A DNA stretch of 64,000 nt from Ligula intestinalis (taxonomy: Eukaryota; Platyhelminthes; Cestoda; Diphyllobothriidea; Diphyllobothriidae), in contig JAYGXS010000004.1 of the NCBI GenBank assembly GCA_036362985.1, positions 14,243,379 to 14,307,378 on the forward strand, in the 5' to 3' direction. A program made the translations under genes and the position numbers. Shown here in pieces: positions 10,350 through 21,620 of the stretch. Each line of letters opens with the position of its first letter. The first letter of the stretch is position 1. The notes beneath the pieces are model-generated. The model saw nothing but the letters and a program-made list of their open reading frames with translations, had not been told where the DNA came from and searched no databases.

Positions 10350-12055
10350 AAAGGTGAACTTTAAAAAAACTATGGGAACATTATTAAAAGTAACACATCA
10401 CTTACTATGCATGCACAATTTTGAATAAAACACTTAAAAGGTAGCAGTTACTCTTAGTACTTGAAAGCGAGTCGAAAGTTCGGCCAGTATTTTACGACTA
10501 ACCTTATAAACAATGCCGACCTGTTCCACTGCCGGCAGCATGACAGTAGCAGTAAACAAGAAGCTTTTTTAAGATTTAGCTTATTAGTGGACAACCTTTG
10601 GCAACCCTCGACACTTGGTCCGGGTGGCCAGATACAGAATACAAGTCACTTGGCCATCAAATAATGGCATCTCCAGTGTTCTACCTCTCGAGCTAGGCGG
10701 GGGGGGTGAGGGTGGGGGGTGGGCACGTCTGGAATTCATGCATGCCAGTCGTTACCGGCAAATGAATCGGAGCAAGCTATTATAACCTTCATCAGTGTTG
10801 GCGAAAAAAAGTTCTCATAAGAAGGTATCCCGACTTATTCTGTTACATCGCACAAACCGCGCAAAACCGCCCCCCACGAATCCTAAACTTTACATCGGTG
10901 TTTTGGGCTTCATTCGAATTTTGGGGAGTTGTATTGCTTTGGTGCGTTCTCTTTATTTTCTAAAGAAAGAAAGCAAGTCTTTGATAACGACGGACAACTT
11001 TGGATTTCTGGCCACTGCTCTTACAAGGCGAGAGTACGTCAAAAATTCTTCTATTCGATGGTTATTACCGCGTGAATTGATCCATTGTCACTGTTCCGTA
11101 AGGGATACAAATCCTTCAAAGGTAGCACCATTATATCTGAAAGGCTTGATAGGTAAGAAGAGTACTGGTTTAAGGTGTCGGCAACTTGGATGGGGCCAGA
11201 TCTGTTAAGTAACGTTAAATAAATAAATAATATATCAATAAATTTTATATTTTTAGGCCCGAAAGGCCTCGTCATTGCAAACTTAATACTGTGGAAAAAT
11301 AATTGCAAAGTTGATAAATTCTGCTCTCCGTGAACAACCACATAGGCAGCGGGAGCGTTTAGTACTGTTGGCAGATAAAATTAAGACCCAAAAACATATC
11401 GTTATTTTAAAATAGTAGTCAACACTCTCTGAAAACGCATGGTGAACTAAGGAGGAAGCAGTGCAAAAAACTCCTACCATTAAAACGGGGGCATAGTTCA
11501 GCGGAACCCCGCTTAAAAAGAAGACCAAACGTAGGAGGAAAAACTACTTCTGAAAAATTAAGGAGCTTGGTTGATAGGATTGATTGTAGTGCAATGAGAC
11601 AGGACTGTTGATGAGAACGTATGAGGGTTGGAAATTCTTCTAGTCAATTGGAGAAACCATACAGCAGCAGAGGCTGTCGTTCACCACTGTAACACCGCCT
11701 GACTGGCTTCATGATCAACCATCAAGGAGGTAAGACAACAGGGTCGACAAGATGAGGGAACGGCAGAGGTCACGTGATCATCACCAAAACGCCAAAGATG
11801 TGACCTTGTGGACTGCAGTGTCCAGCGACGAGCTGGCGAAAATAGCAGAACCACCGTCAGCACGATTAGAGACCATGAAGCTCATCGTCAAGGTTTTAAA
11901 ACGCGGAACGGCGAACGGCAATGATGACTGAACAGAGACGGGGACGAAACATCGTTACAAATATCACTCAAAAGAGGAAGAAATAGACATATATGGAAAA
12001 AAATGTAATATAAATATAACCACCTCAAATACCAGGAGGAACTTTTTCGAAGTTC
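10350..12055. other. No gene seen; G-rich tract
   Basis: No supported gene. A G-run cluster at 10696-10728 could form a G-quadruplex on the plus strand. An AAAT-type A-rich tract at 11216-11250 resembles the tail of a retroposed element, but no body is recognisable beside it. Confidence 0.35.
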
Positions 12056-12059
12056 AAAA

Positions 12060-13911
12060 GTTTTGTGTTTGGGAAGGAGACGAATAACAAGGACTTTATA
12101 TCTTCCGAAGTTAAGTGTTTACGTAATTTGACTTTAAAAACTGCTCAGTTAGACGACAGCCTAATTTCGATGGGAATTTTATTCCAGAGGAAGGCATATT
12201 TGGATGCAAAGAAGCGAGAATGGTTCGATGTGGAGCTAAATGTGGGTGCAATAATCCTGGAGGAATTACGAGTGGCATAAGGTCTATCTGCGGGAATAAG
12301 AGCGTCGATTTGTGGGAGGTTAGGGGTAGAGTTAACGCGAAAAAGGAAGCAGAGGCAAGCTTCGAGTCTTCTGAACCAACGAAATGTCATCTTCGCTAAC
12401 TGACATCGCTCCGTATAAGAACTAGTTGATCGAGGAAGAGCGAATATTTTGCCAGCAAACATCCTCTGTACATTTTCAACCTTACCATGGTTAGAAACAT
12501 TCATTAGACCAAAGAGGGGACAGCAGTATTCTAGGATAGGTAGAACATACATGCGATAAAGTTTTAACGTCATTTCCAGCAGAGAGAAATTATGTGATAT
12601 AAAACCACATATCTGTGCAGCCTTCGCAGATATTAGATCAGCATGAGGTGAAAATGTTAGTTTATTTGTGTAGCTTAGACCTAAGTCTTTTATGGTGGAT
12701 CGTTCTAAACGTGGAGTATTTTGAAAAAATAGTGGACAAGGAAGCTTGGCGGGACCAAAACACATAAAATTACACTTGGATGGAGAGAACTCCATCTGCC
12801 AGGTAGCACCCCAACGTGAGAGTGTAAGCAGGTCCACGTTTATTTTATCAACGCATATATTGGCTGTGTCCTTAGAAACTGAGTATATGCATTTGAGATC
12901 ATCTGCATTAATGAGATTGTGTGAATTTATCAGAACAATCGACATTTCATTTATATATAGAATGAAGAGTAAAGGACCCAATACAGTGCCTTGAAAAACG
13001 CCACTCGTGATCAGCTGAGCAGTAGAGTAACTATTAACTACTAAGACCTTCTGGCTGTGGTTAGACAAGTAGGACCCGATGAAGTCGAGGCGAGGGGGAC
13101 GGATGCCAATGGCTTCCAATTCTACCAGAAGCCGTCTGTGCAGTACCTTGTCAAAGGCTTTACTCAGGTCAAAGTAGATAACAACTACGGATTGCCGCTC
13201 GTTACGGAGGGAAGCGACGCGATTAAGAAAAGTTAAGCGACACGTCTCGCATGATTGCCCGGGTAGAAAACCATGCTGCGAGTCGCTTAAAAGCTTGTTT
13301 TTTAGGCAAAAATCGAGAATTTAATGAAAAATTATGTTTTCAGAAGTGTGGCTAATGCCAGGGTTTTTATGAACACCGCGGTAGTTATTTATGTCCGAAC
13401 GAGATCGTGACTTAAAGACTGGAAGAATAATGGATGTCTTCCAAGTGTCAGGAAAATAACCATTTGAGAGATAGACTGAAAATATATGGCTAAGTACTTT
13501 GGGAAAGGTCAACACTCGTTTGATAACTGAGTTGGGAATATCGTCAATTCCCGAAGAGTGCGTGTTTTTTAGACGAAGTACATGCTTTCGAATTAATTCT
13601 ATGGAGAAATCAATGTTCCCGAGAGTATTGTCTGAGTATTGTTGAAACGACGGGACCGGTTCGGATTCCGTCCTAAAATGCTTTGCAAAGAAATCATTTA
13701 ACAATTCAGCCTTGTCAGACTCATCGAGTACAAATGTTTTATTTTCATTAAGCAATGGGGGTATTTCAATTCCTCGTTTCGCAGAGGACCTCTGATGACT
13801 GAAGAATACTCCGGAAGTGGCCAAAAGTTTCCGTTCTCCAAACATCAGACCGGCTACTTGAAAGAGCACAATTGATGTCAGGTAGGTGCCAACATGGATC
13901 TCTCTGGCCAC
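12060..13911 (-). mobile_element. CR1-like non-LTR retrotransposon, truncated
   Basis: LINE fragment on the minus strand covering the reverse transcriptase from before the fingers to the C-terminus. The upstream endonuclease is missing, so it is 5'-truncated. Residual 3' coding sequence runs past the stop at 12145 to about 12060. It belongs to a different clade from the RTE copies at 0.9 and 39 kb. Confidence 0.8.
12145..13911 (-). pseudogene. CR1-like reverse transcriptase with broken active site
   Basis: Read in one frame from 13911, the protein shows AELLNDFFAKHF, HSSGIDDIPNSVIK and PDTWKTSIILPVFKS. After a single TAA at 13321-13323 the same frame gives QHGFLPGQSC, then motif A YFDLSKAFDKVLH, GVFQGTVLGPLLF, and the tail ending FLWNKIPIEIRLSS. 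The catalytic YADD box reads NADD, a Tyr to Asn change, and another TGA ends the frame at 12145 although coding similarity continues. It once copied LINE RNA by target-primed reverse transcription. It cannot be active now. The first 30 or so residues do not look like the family and are probably flanking DNA. Confidence 0.8.
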
Positions 13912-14049
13912 TGATTTTTCACAATTGTGTTAAACCCCCTCGCATCACTTTAAATTTTTGTTTCATTTGCTACTTACTGCTTGTTAGTAAGCAGACTTAT
14001 TCAAAATAAGGTTGCGAAAATTCCCATCACAGAAATCCGAAGAGTATTT

Positions 14050-14089
14050 GGCGAGCATACATATGCTTTCAATAAATTCTCATCAGGCC
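14050..14089 (-). ncRNA. Hammerhead ribozyme motif downstream of a Penelope frame
   Basis: Minus strand: helix I TGGC/GCCA, invariant CTGATGA, a weak A/T-rich helix II (GAATTTATT), invariant GAAA, a five-pair helix III AGCAT/ATGCT with loop ATGT, and a CTC cleavage triplet. Every invariant core base is present and helix III is the best of any copy here. It lies about 190 bases 3' of the PLE stop codon, where PLE pseudo-LTR hammerheads are known to sit. Confidence 0.65.
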
Positions 14090-14279
14090 ATTACATTTAT
14101 ATGGGAGGGGGGTAAAGCGTAAAAGGTAAAATTGTAGGCAAATTACGTTCAACCTTACAGGCAAATTAGTCCGGGGGATAGAGTAGGGGGTGGGGTAGTA
14201 ACAAGCGGCTAATTAAGCTGTAAGATTAGGGAGAAGGGGGTGGTGGAAGAGGAGAGGAGGCTTGGGGAAATGCCGGTAG

Positions 14280-15218
14280 CTAGGTGGCCGTTGGCCATGC
14301 TAGGCTTGGGGCTTGCAGCAGGTTCTTCTGCGCGCACAAAATTGGCTTCCTCAACCGGATAGCAGTTGCTTCTGCTGTTGCCAACAGTCGCTGGCCCAGT
14401 GACTTAGGGTAGCTTGGTGGGACCTTGTAGATCACCCTGAAGGCTTCGTTGGGGTCCACCTGATGTCCGGAATCCACCATGTGCGCTAGGCTAGAGCTGT
14501 TAATGGTTCTGTTGGTATTGCAATCACCCTTCCTTAGCCATTGTGGGGGGTGTTCCTTTATTCTTTTGGATAGGCGCCGACTCGTGCGACCAATATAACT
14601 TGCTCCACAGGAGCAAGCAGAGGAGTAGATACACATGGAGGTGGTCTGAGTCGGTAACCTGTCCTTACCTTCCCCATGGAAGACTGGGTTAGTTGAGAAT
14701 AGTACCCGAACTCTCGCTGCCGGGAAAGTTCGTGACACGGCATCCTCAAGGCGTCTTTTCAGGAGTTCACCTGTTGCGTCTCCTCGAAAGGGCACTTTGA
14801 GAAATAATGTTTTCTTCTCCACAGTGAGTGTTGTGGGTTTCCCTTCTTTAGTAGCCATATTCTTGGTGATGAATTTCTCAGGATATCCGTTCTCACGGAG
14901 TAAGTCCTGGATTTTCTTGAGTTCCTCTTCAATAGTGTCTTCAGAGCAAATTTTCCTAGCTCTTTGCGTTAAGCAACGAACTAGATTTCGCTTCTGTTGG
15001 AGAGGTACGAAACTGTTAAAGTTCGTATATTTTCCAGACCAGGTTTTCTTTCTATACACGCTCCTTCGGACGCTACCGTCGGGTCTACGACTAAGGAGGA
15101 CGTCCAAGAAGGGAAGAGAAATAACTGTCCTTTGTTTCCTCTTTGTCTTTAATCGATTCCCCTTGTCCGTCGTCCTTTCATCCCATTCACCAAATTCGCA
15201 TCTGTTGGCTCCCCTCAT
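14280..15218 (-). CDS. Penelope-like RT thumb plus GIY-YIG endonuclease, partial
   Basis: Uninterrupted 312-codon frame. Residues 33-115 match the part of PLE reverse transcriptases after the palm: SLPFLDVLLSRRPDGSV, YRKKTWSGKYTNF and RCLTQRARKICS. Residues 195-255 are the GIY-YIG nuclease: CIYSSACSCGASYIGRTSRR, then KRIKEH and a conserved AHMVDSGH. PLEs use this nuclease to nick target DNA and prime reverse transcription. The first 30 residues are poorly conserved and the ATG is probably incidental, since the full-length protein would begin far upstream. The lack of stops makes this the youngest-looking PLE coding piece in the window. Confidence 0.8.
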   Translation of the reverse strand: MRGANRCEFGEWDERTTDKGNRLKTKRKQRTVISLPFLDVLLSRRPDGSVRRSVYRKKTWSGKYTNFNSFVPLQQKRNLVRCLTQRARKICSEDTIEEELKKIQDLLRENGYPEKFITKNMATKEGKPTTLTVEKKTLFLKVPFRGDATGELLKRRLEDAVSRTFPAARVRVLFSTNPVFHGEGKDRLPTQTTSMCIYSSACSCGASYIGRTSRRLSKRIKEHPPQWLRKGDCNTNRTINSSSLAHMVDSGHQVDPNEAFRVIYKVPPSYPKSLGQRLLATAEATAIRLRKPILCAQKNLLQAPSLAWPTAT

Positions 15219-15288
15219 CCTTTGTTTATTTTCTCTTGTTCGCTGATAAACCGACAGCCACAGATCGGTGTCATTCGCAAAACTGCTC

Positions 15289-15314
15289 GTCCAATCACCT
15301 CGAGGTGATTGGAC
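15289..15314. repeat. 26-base perfect palindrome
   Basis: The half-site GTCCAATCACCTC is followed directly by its exact reverse complement. It lies upstream of the PLE frame. CCAATCACCT also occurs in family A repeats, so it may be a fused pair of A-family fragments. Confidence 0.9.
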
Positions 15315-15319
15315 CTTTC

Positions 15320-16045
15320 ATTTTATTTCGATCCCGCCTTGTTAAGTATCGTGCATAGGTATTTTTACTCTTTATTACAATAGAACCAAAAATAATATTT
15401 GATTTATTCCACCTGTCTTCTAACATGGCCTTTGACCTCGGATGCCGTCTATTCTGGTGAATAAACTAGCAGTGAACCAAGTAAATCTAAAAAATATTAA
15501 CACAGCTTATCAATGAAGTGTACATGACGGCCGTCTTGCGGATTCTAGATTAGCTGCTTAAAAAATCCCGCTTGAGTAGGCAGGGTGGGTACCTTGACCA
15601 AAGTGCGATTAAAGTTACGATTTCCGCTTGGGCCTTGTAGCTCACGGTTTTACTGAAGTCCTCCCCTCTCCAGGTAATTAGATTCACGTAAATTTCAATA
15701 ATGTTGCCTAACGAACGTGTGTCTACTGCGTATGCGCGTGTTTACGCGCGAAAACATGTACTCTTAAAATCCCCCTTAGTACCATTTGTAAGTTGTTACA
15801 TTAGTGACAGAACAACTAGTCGTTGCGCGCCGTGTAAGGCAGTGAGCCAAAATCGCAAAAAGGGTTGCGTAAAGGCAGCATGGGAAGAAGTACCAGGTAG
15901 AAATTTTAGTCATCAGACTTGTACGGATGCTGCACTGATCTGTACTAACGATATGAGATATATTACAAAGGACGTTTCGGGAACTCGTGTTACCATCATC
16001 AGAGTATACTACTTCCTCTTCTCGTGGGCCTCGATCTGTGCAGCT
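15320..16045. other. No gene seen
   Basis: Non-coding by eye. The open frame at 15701-16060 has no recognisable domain. Confidence 0.35.
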
Positions 16046-16049
16046 TGCC

Positions 16050-16445
16050 TCGTGTTATAGCCATGCTCAGACGAGGTCTTGTACTGACAATCTTGGACGC
16101 CCAGTCGTGCTCGACCCAGCGCAGTGGCTCACGTCCTTATGCGACGCGCAACCTTTGCCATCGCGTGCCTGGGGCGCACACACGTACTGTAGACTGGCCG
16201 GGCCAGTTTGACTCACACGAAGCCTGCTCTGGGGCCATTGTCACGCTGGCGGACACTCTGATGACCCCACGCTCTCACACGGCCCTCACAGTCGACCAAC
16301 TGCCTCTTCTCCAATTCGTCCTGTAAAGAACATATTTCTCCTAGTACTCTGGCTTTCCCATGACATCTCTCTCCTATCCTAGGGAACTGGTCCTAGAAGA
16401 TCGCAGCCGTTAGGGTTGAACTGTCTTAGCCTTAATCCAACGCAA
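16050..16445 (+). repeat. Dispersed family A repeat
   Basis: Closely related to the copy at 47870-48360. Shared landmarks are ACGAGGTCTTGTACTGACAA, TCTTGGACGCCCAGTCG, ATGACCCCACGCTCTCACA, and the ending with GATCGCAGCCGTTAGGGTT. Confidence 0.7.
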
Positions 16446-17180
16446 TAGATTCGGCGTTTTATCAGTGTTCAGTAGGCAGAAAGTACATTCAGGCAAGAGT
16501 ATTCAGTACGCAGTGGGGTGCACAGAACTTTAGCATTTAGGGCAATAAATCAAAGAGGATCCGTCAGCCATCACATGAATTGCGGCAATTGCTTGTCAGT
16601 AATTTAGGTTTGAGTCATCGTATGTAGTTTATTTAGATGATCTACGTACCGACATCAATAATATTTATATTCCTTCTCGTACCAAATTATATAGCTCAAA
16701 AAAGAGATTCGCAGTATTCGAAAAAAGGGAATAAAGTTGTTCAACATAAAAAAACGCTACTGTTGACTTTGATAAATCAACGTTATCGAAAGGGAAAAAG
16801 ACATAACATATAGGCTGAAGAAATTCGTCTGCAAAATTTTAAAACCCCAGAATTTTAAGAACTGCTGAAAACAACATGTAGTGAAGGTGAGTGCACTTGC
16901 AAAACGTAGCACTCCCATTGGAGGTAGAGATGCACATAAATCATCGGTCAGTTGGTTCACTATCCTGGCTGCAGAAAGCCGATTCGGTCATGTGCTTCCA
17001 CGCCAGCCAGTTTCATTTCTCTAATGCGTTTGAAAGCTTCAGCATGTTCTTGCATGCATGAACAGCAAACTGGTTGTGCGCTATGCCAGATAGATGCGCT
17101 GGACCAATACGGGAGCCATCTGCATAGCGTACGGCAGGCCTCACTCGGTTTGCGCTCCCCTAACAAATGCCGGGGGGAGG
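16446..17180. other. No gene seen
   Basis: AT-rich, without a supported gene or repeat match. Confidence 0.35.
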
Positions 17181-17184
17181 GGAG

Positions 17185-17410
17185 CGGCTTCGACCCTGCC
17201 AGTCACCTACGCCCAGTTCTGCCTCCGGTCTTCTTGACTCTGTATTGACAGTGGACATATGGTAGGGGGGGGGGTTGGTTAGATTCAACGCAATTCTACT
17301 TTCAATATACTGAAGCCCATGTCAGCGTCTCTGCACTACTTTGCCTTGGAGCATACAGCGGAAAATGTCAAAACCGACGGCCGAACTGTCGGTTTGCGTC
17401 AGTTTAAGGT
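17185..17410 (+). repeat. Dispersed EF repeat
   Basis: Contains CGCCCAGTTCTGCCTCCGG, a long G run, CCCATGTCAGCGTCTCTGC and CGACGGCCGAACTGTCGG. The order is the same as in the copies at 10.0 and 24.6 kb. Confidence 0.6.
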
Positions 17411-17414
17411 CTGA

Positions 17415-18272
17415 ACGCGCCTACGCAGGTAATAGCTCACACACGTAAGCGCAAAGGCTGTGTGCTCCGAGTGCCGGTGATGTCAATCTCAGAAATTGGC
17501 GGGCAACCGGGTGAAACAAGGAGGCTGAAACCAGTGTTGTTTGAGGGTCCATGCCGAACCTATTGAACAAAACCTGCAAATTTGATTGCAATCTGTCCTC
17601 TAATAAAGGAGGCGCCGGCGTGCTGGATTCAGCATCGTCCCCCCAATTAAAAGAAGTTATAATTTCGACGACGTAGATTATAATCGAACTGATCTATAAC
17701 GGAAAGACCACAGTGAAGCGTGTCTAGACCTCACATACTGTCCAATTCGAAGTTTGAATATTTCCAAAATTTGGAAAGGTCTCAATCCTGTCACGACATT
17801 CCAAATAAAGCTTACGCTAAATGGATCAATTTAAATTTTGCAGAAAATTTGTGAGAGGAGACCTAGTGCATGCTGATGTCTCCCAACTTATCACAGCGTT
17901 TGCAGCTAGACCGAAGTGCTGATGAATCCTCAATGTAGCTCCGACAGGGGAGTGGATTTTAAAACAATTGACAAACACTAGACCGTTGGTTAAGTATGCA
18001 ACTTGAGCAGCGTACACCAGTGAGCTCTTAACGGAAAGTGTGTACTCATGTTGTTTTCTTCTGTCAAAAACAGCATGTCTGATGCAGGTCTGAGAAAGGG
18101 TGCGGTTGTTGATACCTCGTTGGATTTTATTCACGGGCTTTAGAAAGCAAATCTATCTGTGATGCAGGTAGGAGGCGTGTTAAGGAGAAGAAGCCTAGAA
18201 ACCCGAAAAGCTCTGTAAAAATCAATGATCTTGTGGCCTATAGTGGAGTTTCAAATAAACAATCTAATCAGT
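17415..18272. other. No gene seen
   Basis: No supported coding region. The open frame at 18134-17826 (minus) has no recognisable domain. Confidence 0.35.
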
Positions 18273-18273
18273 T

Positions 18274-18313
18274 TTTGAGAGAGAGCGAGAGAGACCGAGA
18301 GAGAGGGAGAGGA
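18274..18313 (+). repeat. Imperfect (GA)n microsatellite
   Basis: GAGAGA runs interrupted by single C and G changes. Confidence 0.85.
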
Positions 18314-18427
18314 ATTTTTCGATTGATGTAATTTTTGAAAATTTGCGGCTTCGGTTGGAGTCGAACTCACACAGCAGGGAAGGCTTTTGCGAGCCAGCGA
18401 TCTATCATTGACCTACGAGGCTTATGG
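18310..18427 (-). mobile_element. tRNA-like SINE, family S2 (inverted copy)
   Basis: On the minus strand it has an A-box region GTAGGTCAATGATAGATCG, an anticodon-arm-like stretch, and a T arm with GTGTGAGTTCGACTCCAAC. A short tail containing ATCAATCGAA follows. It pairs as an inverted repeat with the copy at 18678. Confidence 0.6.
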
Positions 18428-18594
18428 TGTGCCATGAATTTAAGTTCACTTGAATCGATTTGCTTGCCCGGCTTTTCTACCCGTATGGAGTCTACCATTA
18501 CCGACGCAGTAAGCTGACTACAAGTCAGGATTTCTTAAGTAATCATCTAGAATTGACCGGATGGACTAGTAAGCTAACTTTGGTTGATATTGGT

Positions 18595-18672
18595 TTGGCA
18601 GGTTTGAAGGATTCGACTGACCCATTTGTGATCAGTTCGCAGCCTCAGTGGGAGTCGAAACCACATGGCGCA
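18595..18672 (-). mobile_element. tRNA-like SINE S2, 3' fragment
   Basis: The minus strand holds a T arm (GTGGTTTCGACTCCCAC) and the family tail read through TGATCACAAATGGGTCAGTC. The D-arm half is missing. Confidence 0.55.
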
Positions 18673-18677
18673 CAGTG

Positions 18678-18805
18678 AGTCTCGTAGCTCAATGGTAGAG
18701 CGTTGGCTGCGCAAAAAGCCTTCCCTTCTGTGTGGGTTCGACTCCCACCGAGTTCGCGATTGTTTCACAATTGGGTCAATCGAATTATTCAAATCTGCTA
18801 GCTTC
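18678..18805 (+). mobile_element. tRNA-like SINE S2, best copy
   Basis: The tRNA-like part is 18678-18755. The acceptor AGTCTCG pairs mostly with CGAGTTC. It has a D arm GCTC/GAGC with a perfect A box (TAGCTCAATGGTAGAGCG), an anticodon arm GGCT/AGCC with an 8-base loop containing GCA, and a perfect T arm GTGGG/CCCAC with B box GGTTCGACTCC. The irregular anticodon loop and the conserved tail with GGGTCAATCGAATTATTC argue for a SINE rather than a working tRNA gene. The isotype is unclear. Confidence 0.65.
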
Positions 18806-18929
18806 TGCTTCCTCAGCCAATGGGGCGGTAATATCAGACTGAGCATTATTCGAGTACTGACGAGGAACATTTGAAAGCATTCTGAAGATGGTTCAGGAGG
18901 TTAAAACCCATAAAAGAAGTGCGCCCAAT

Positions 18930-19420
18930 GACTACACCCAAAAGGATCTGCAAATAACAAAAACGAGCGTGATCTACTCGTGGAATTGGCCAGATTATAT
19001 GAAGCCATTTCTGAATTTGAATATGATGAGGTGCATTTTGCGAACGGAGCTGGCTTCCTACTCCTGACTCTGCCTCGCTGCACGCTGATCTAACCGAATG
19101 TTAAATGTGCAGACTACCCCGAACCAAGTACCGAGTCCGCTGGGACGCTGATGAACTTTTGCGGCACACTCTAGCCAAATACATCCACTTCGATTTCTAC
19201 GTTCATGCCATATTTGCCATGGCCGCTAAAGAAACCGGTATAAACGCACTCGTAAATGCTGTCAGTTAGACACATCCGTCCATTAAGTTCACTTTGGAGG
19301 TGAAAAAGGCAGACTCCCTTCCTTTCTTAGGCGTCATTCTAAGTTGAAGACCTTTCCATAGAAGGTTACCTCTTAGAAAGTACTTTGATTAGATATTCGA
19401 CCGACGAACTTCTGCGTTTA
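18930..19420 (+). pseudogene. Penelope-like reverse transcriptase relic
   Basis: The plus strand from about 19130 encodes KYIHFDFYVHAIFAMAAKE, a TAG stop, then THPSIKFTLEVKKADSLPFL. This matches the PLE stretch from RT motif C to the SLPFLDVL block. The catalytic YVDD has decayed to YVHA. Weaker, frame-broken similarity may extend to both sides. Confidence 0.6.
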
Positions 19421-21340
19421 TTAACTTTTTCAAACGTAATTTCACAATGAAATTTGAAAATTTTTGAGAATTTCTTAAAGTTTCCTGAAGATAAACGATT
19501 CACTTTGACTGGAGATGAAAGAACTTTCTTTTCGCTTTATAATGGATTATTTTTCGCAGAAAGGGATTAATTCGACAATCGGTTGTTGGCTTGCGAATTC
19601 TAAAAAACTGGCCATATTCATTGTCATTTTTTGAAATACTGATTATTCTTTGTTGTGTTCCGTTTCTAAATAACGCAAAAGAGGAAAGGAAACTATACGA
19701 AAAAACTATATTTATACACGTCGTACGTTCAATAAGACCTTCTTTGTCTTAAATTCACATTAACATGTTCGATATTTTGTTTTTGTGCAAAGAAAAAATG
19801 AGCATCATTAGTGCACTCAAGCAAACACACTTCTATTACTCAATTTTGTGCAAAAAAAACTTCACAGGATAGCTAAACATAATTTTAAAAATAAAAATCT
19901 GCAATGTCAACGCAAATAAATGTGATTCGTTTAATTTGGCTTCAGATTCAAATCTGAACAATTTTGGACAATCTTTTCCAATTCTAGAAGGGATATCTTC
20001 TGTACCTATTTTACTTATTTTGGAGTTCCTTCATAGTTTAATCAACATTAACGTGCAGTTTGGTTCTCTCTTTCGTAATAGCATAGGAAATTTCTTCCGT
20101 ATGAGACTATTCCCCAAAATTAATGGCCATTTCTCTTAATAAATCTAACTAAAATGACGATTTAACTGAGTAAAAGGCTTTCACAGGATTCAATAAACTG
20201 AACGAATCAAAATAGTGTCTATAAATATACGCTAAAGTACCCAGTCAAATTTCATCATGAAAGTTGCATGGTCTTTGGTGACTACTGTAAGCACCCTTCC
20301 GTGCGTGCTCTCTTTCTCTTCACTTCTCCTTCCTGGACCGACTCCACCAAACTCTGCCCGCGCGTTACCAGCTCGGTTATTATCGACCACCAACCGCCTC
20401 CATATTCCCAAGACTCAATTGTATGAGGGCACGAACGTAATTGAACACGTCTTTGAACCTGCTTCCACATAAATTTACTGCCCCGGCGAGAATTCAGCGA
20501 CAGCACGTGTCTTTTCGCCAGCTGGTCTTCTGAATGCTTTAATTGGAATTTTCTCAAGTCGTTTTGCGCACCATAAGGGGAGTTCTAAAATACTACCTTC
20601 AAATTCCAGCTGCTAAACTGCCAGAATAATGACGCTGACAACCTTTAATGGATTCTGGTGCAAGAGCCATGCACGTGCTTAACCGGATGTGAGGTTCGTG
20701 AGGACAAAAAGTTTTCGACGGGGTTGCACAGGACAGTTTAATATCAATTAGGCTTTTACTGCCTTTTATCGGAGTGGTGATATACCCGCGTCAGCTATTT
20801 TGCGAGGAAAACTGTTTGAATTGTCTCAAAAGGTGAGCTGGTAATTGGGCTGCTAAGTAAATTCATTTAGCTCTTTTTCGACAGCAAAGGGAGGAATTTT
20901 TTATAATTGATATCACCATACTTTGAACACCAATGCATGCATATGGGGCGTAACCACTACTGAATTTTCTTATTTCATCAAGCACCGTTCCTATTTTGCC
21001 AAATGATAGGTCGATTTTATAAGTCGAGTGACGGGCGTGAGTCGGTCAGGTCCATCGAAATACCCGTCTCTAGTGCATAACCTCCGCTCACCACGAGCTG
21101 GACTGATTTTTTTAGATACAGTGAAAAACATTTGGCGAGAATCCATGATGGAAACGGTGTAACTCTGTGTCTCCGGAGATATTTGGGGTCCTCTTTCTTC
21201 TGATAACAGTCTATTCAAGGTACCACAGCGGAAATCAATAACCTAATAATTCTGAAATACGGAACCGGGGTTAATGGTAATTTATTTTTATTCATGCATT
21301 AATTTAATTTAAATACTTTACTTTAGGTTCAACGATGATA
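19421..21340. other. No gene seen
   Basis: AT-rich DNA without a supported gene. The short frames at 19936 and 20257 have no domain signal. Confidence 0.35.
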
Positions 21341-21344
21341 CATA

Positions 21345-21620
21345 TCTAAGCATTCAGTAGGTCAAGTTATGCGAACGAATGTTTTCGATTAATTCCTCAT
21401 TAGGCAAACACAATAATATAAGGGAGTGTAGATTTAACAAAAGTTTCAGCAACCAATCAATAGTAATTAGGGCGAGAAGTGTTAGGGGATCAGCGGGGTC
21501 AGATTCTAGTCATAATTAAAGACTGGAGAGGGAGAAGGAGGGAGGGATCAGACAATTAGTTAATGTCGCTCCGTCGTCCTCATCTCGCGTTTTCTTGGGA
21601 GGCGTGAAGACGCAAGGTAT
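21345..21620 (-). repeat. Hammerhead-bearing repeat, single-ended copy
   Basis: About 275 bases match 33535-33830, including AGCAACCAATCAATAGTAAT, the run GGGAGAAGGAGGGAGGG and CTCGCGTTTTCTTGGGAGGC. The left end holds the hammerhead-like motif at 21371-21405. An outward-facing partner at the right end, as seen at 33909, is not recognisable here. Confidence 0.65.
21371..21405 (-). ncRNA. Hammerhead-like motif with core mutation
   Basis: Minus strand: GC, CTAATGA in place of CTGATGA (the essential G5 is A), a helix II region, GAAA, helix III AAC/GTT with loop ATTC, a TTC triplet and GC. It is predicted to be inactive. Confidence 0.5.

Larger units (their letters stand above)
14040..15230 (-). 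mobile_element. Penelope-like element, 3' portion with terminal hammerhead
   Basis: Includes the C-terminal RT/GIY-YIG frame (15218-14280), a G-rich spacer and the terminal hammerhead. The catalytic palm of the reverse transcriptase is missing, so the element is 5'-truncated. The spacer resembles the C/G-run sequences inside the hammerhead repeats near 3.8, 21.5 and 33.7 kb. Confidence 0.8.

Noticed and set aside
10696..10728. G-rich tract as a regulatory G-quadruplex
   Set aside because: It has the right composition, but no gene is nearby and nothing indicates function.
18678..18755. Functional tRNA gene
   Set aside because: It has an eight-base anticodon loop and mismatches in the acceptor stem, and the downstream tail is shared with other copies, so it is better explained as a SINE.
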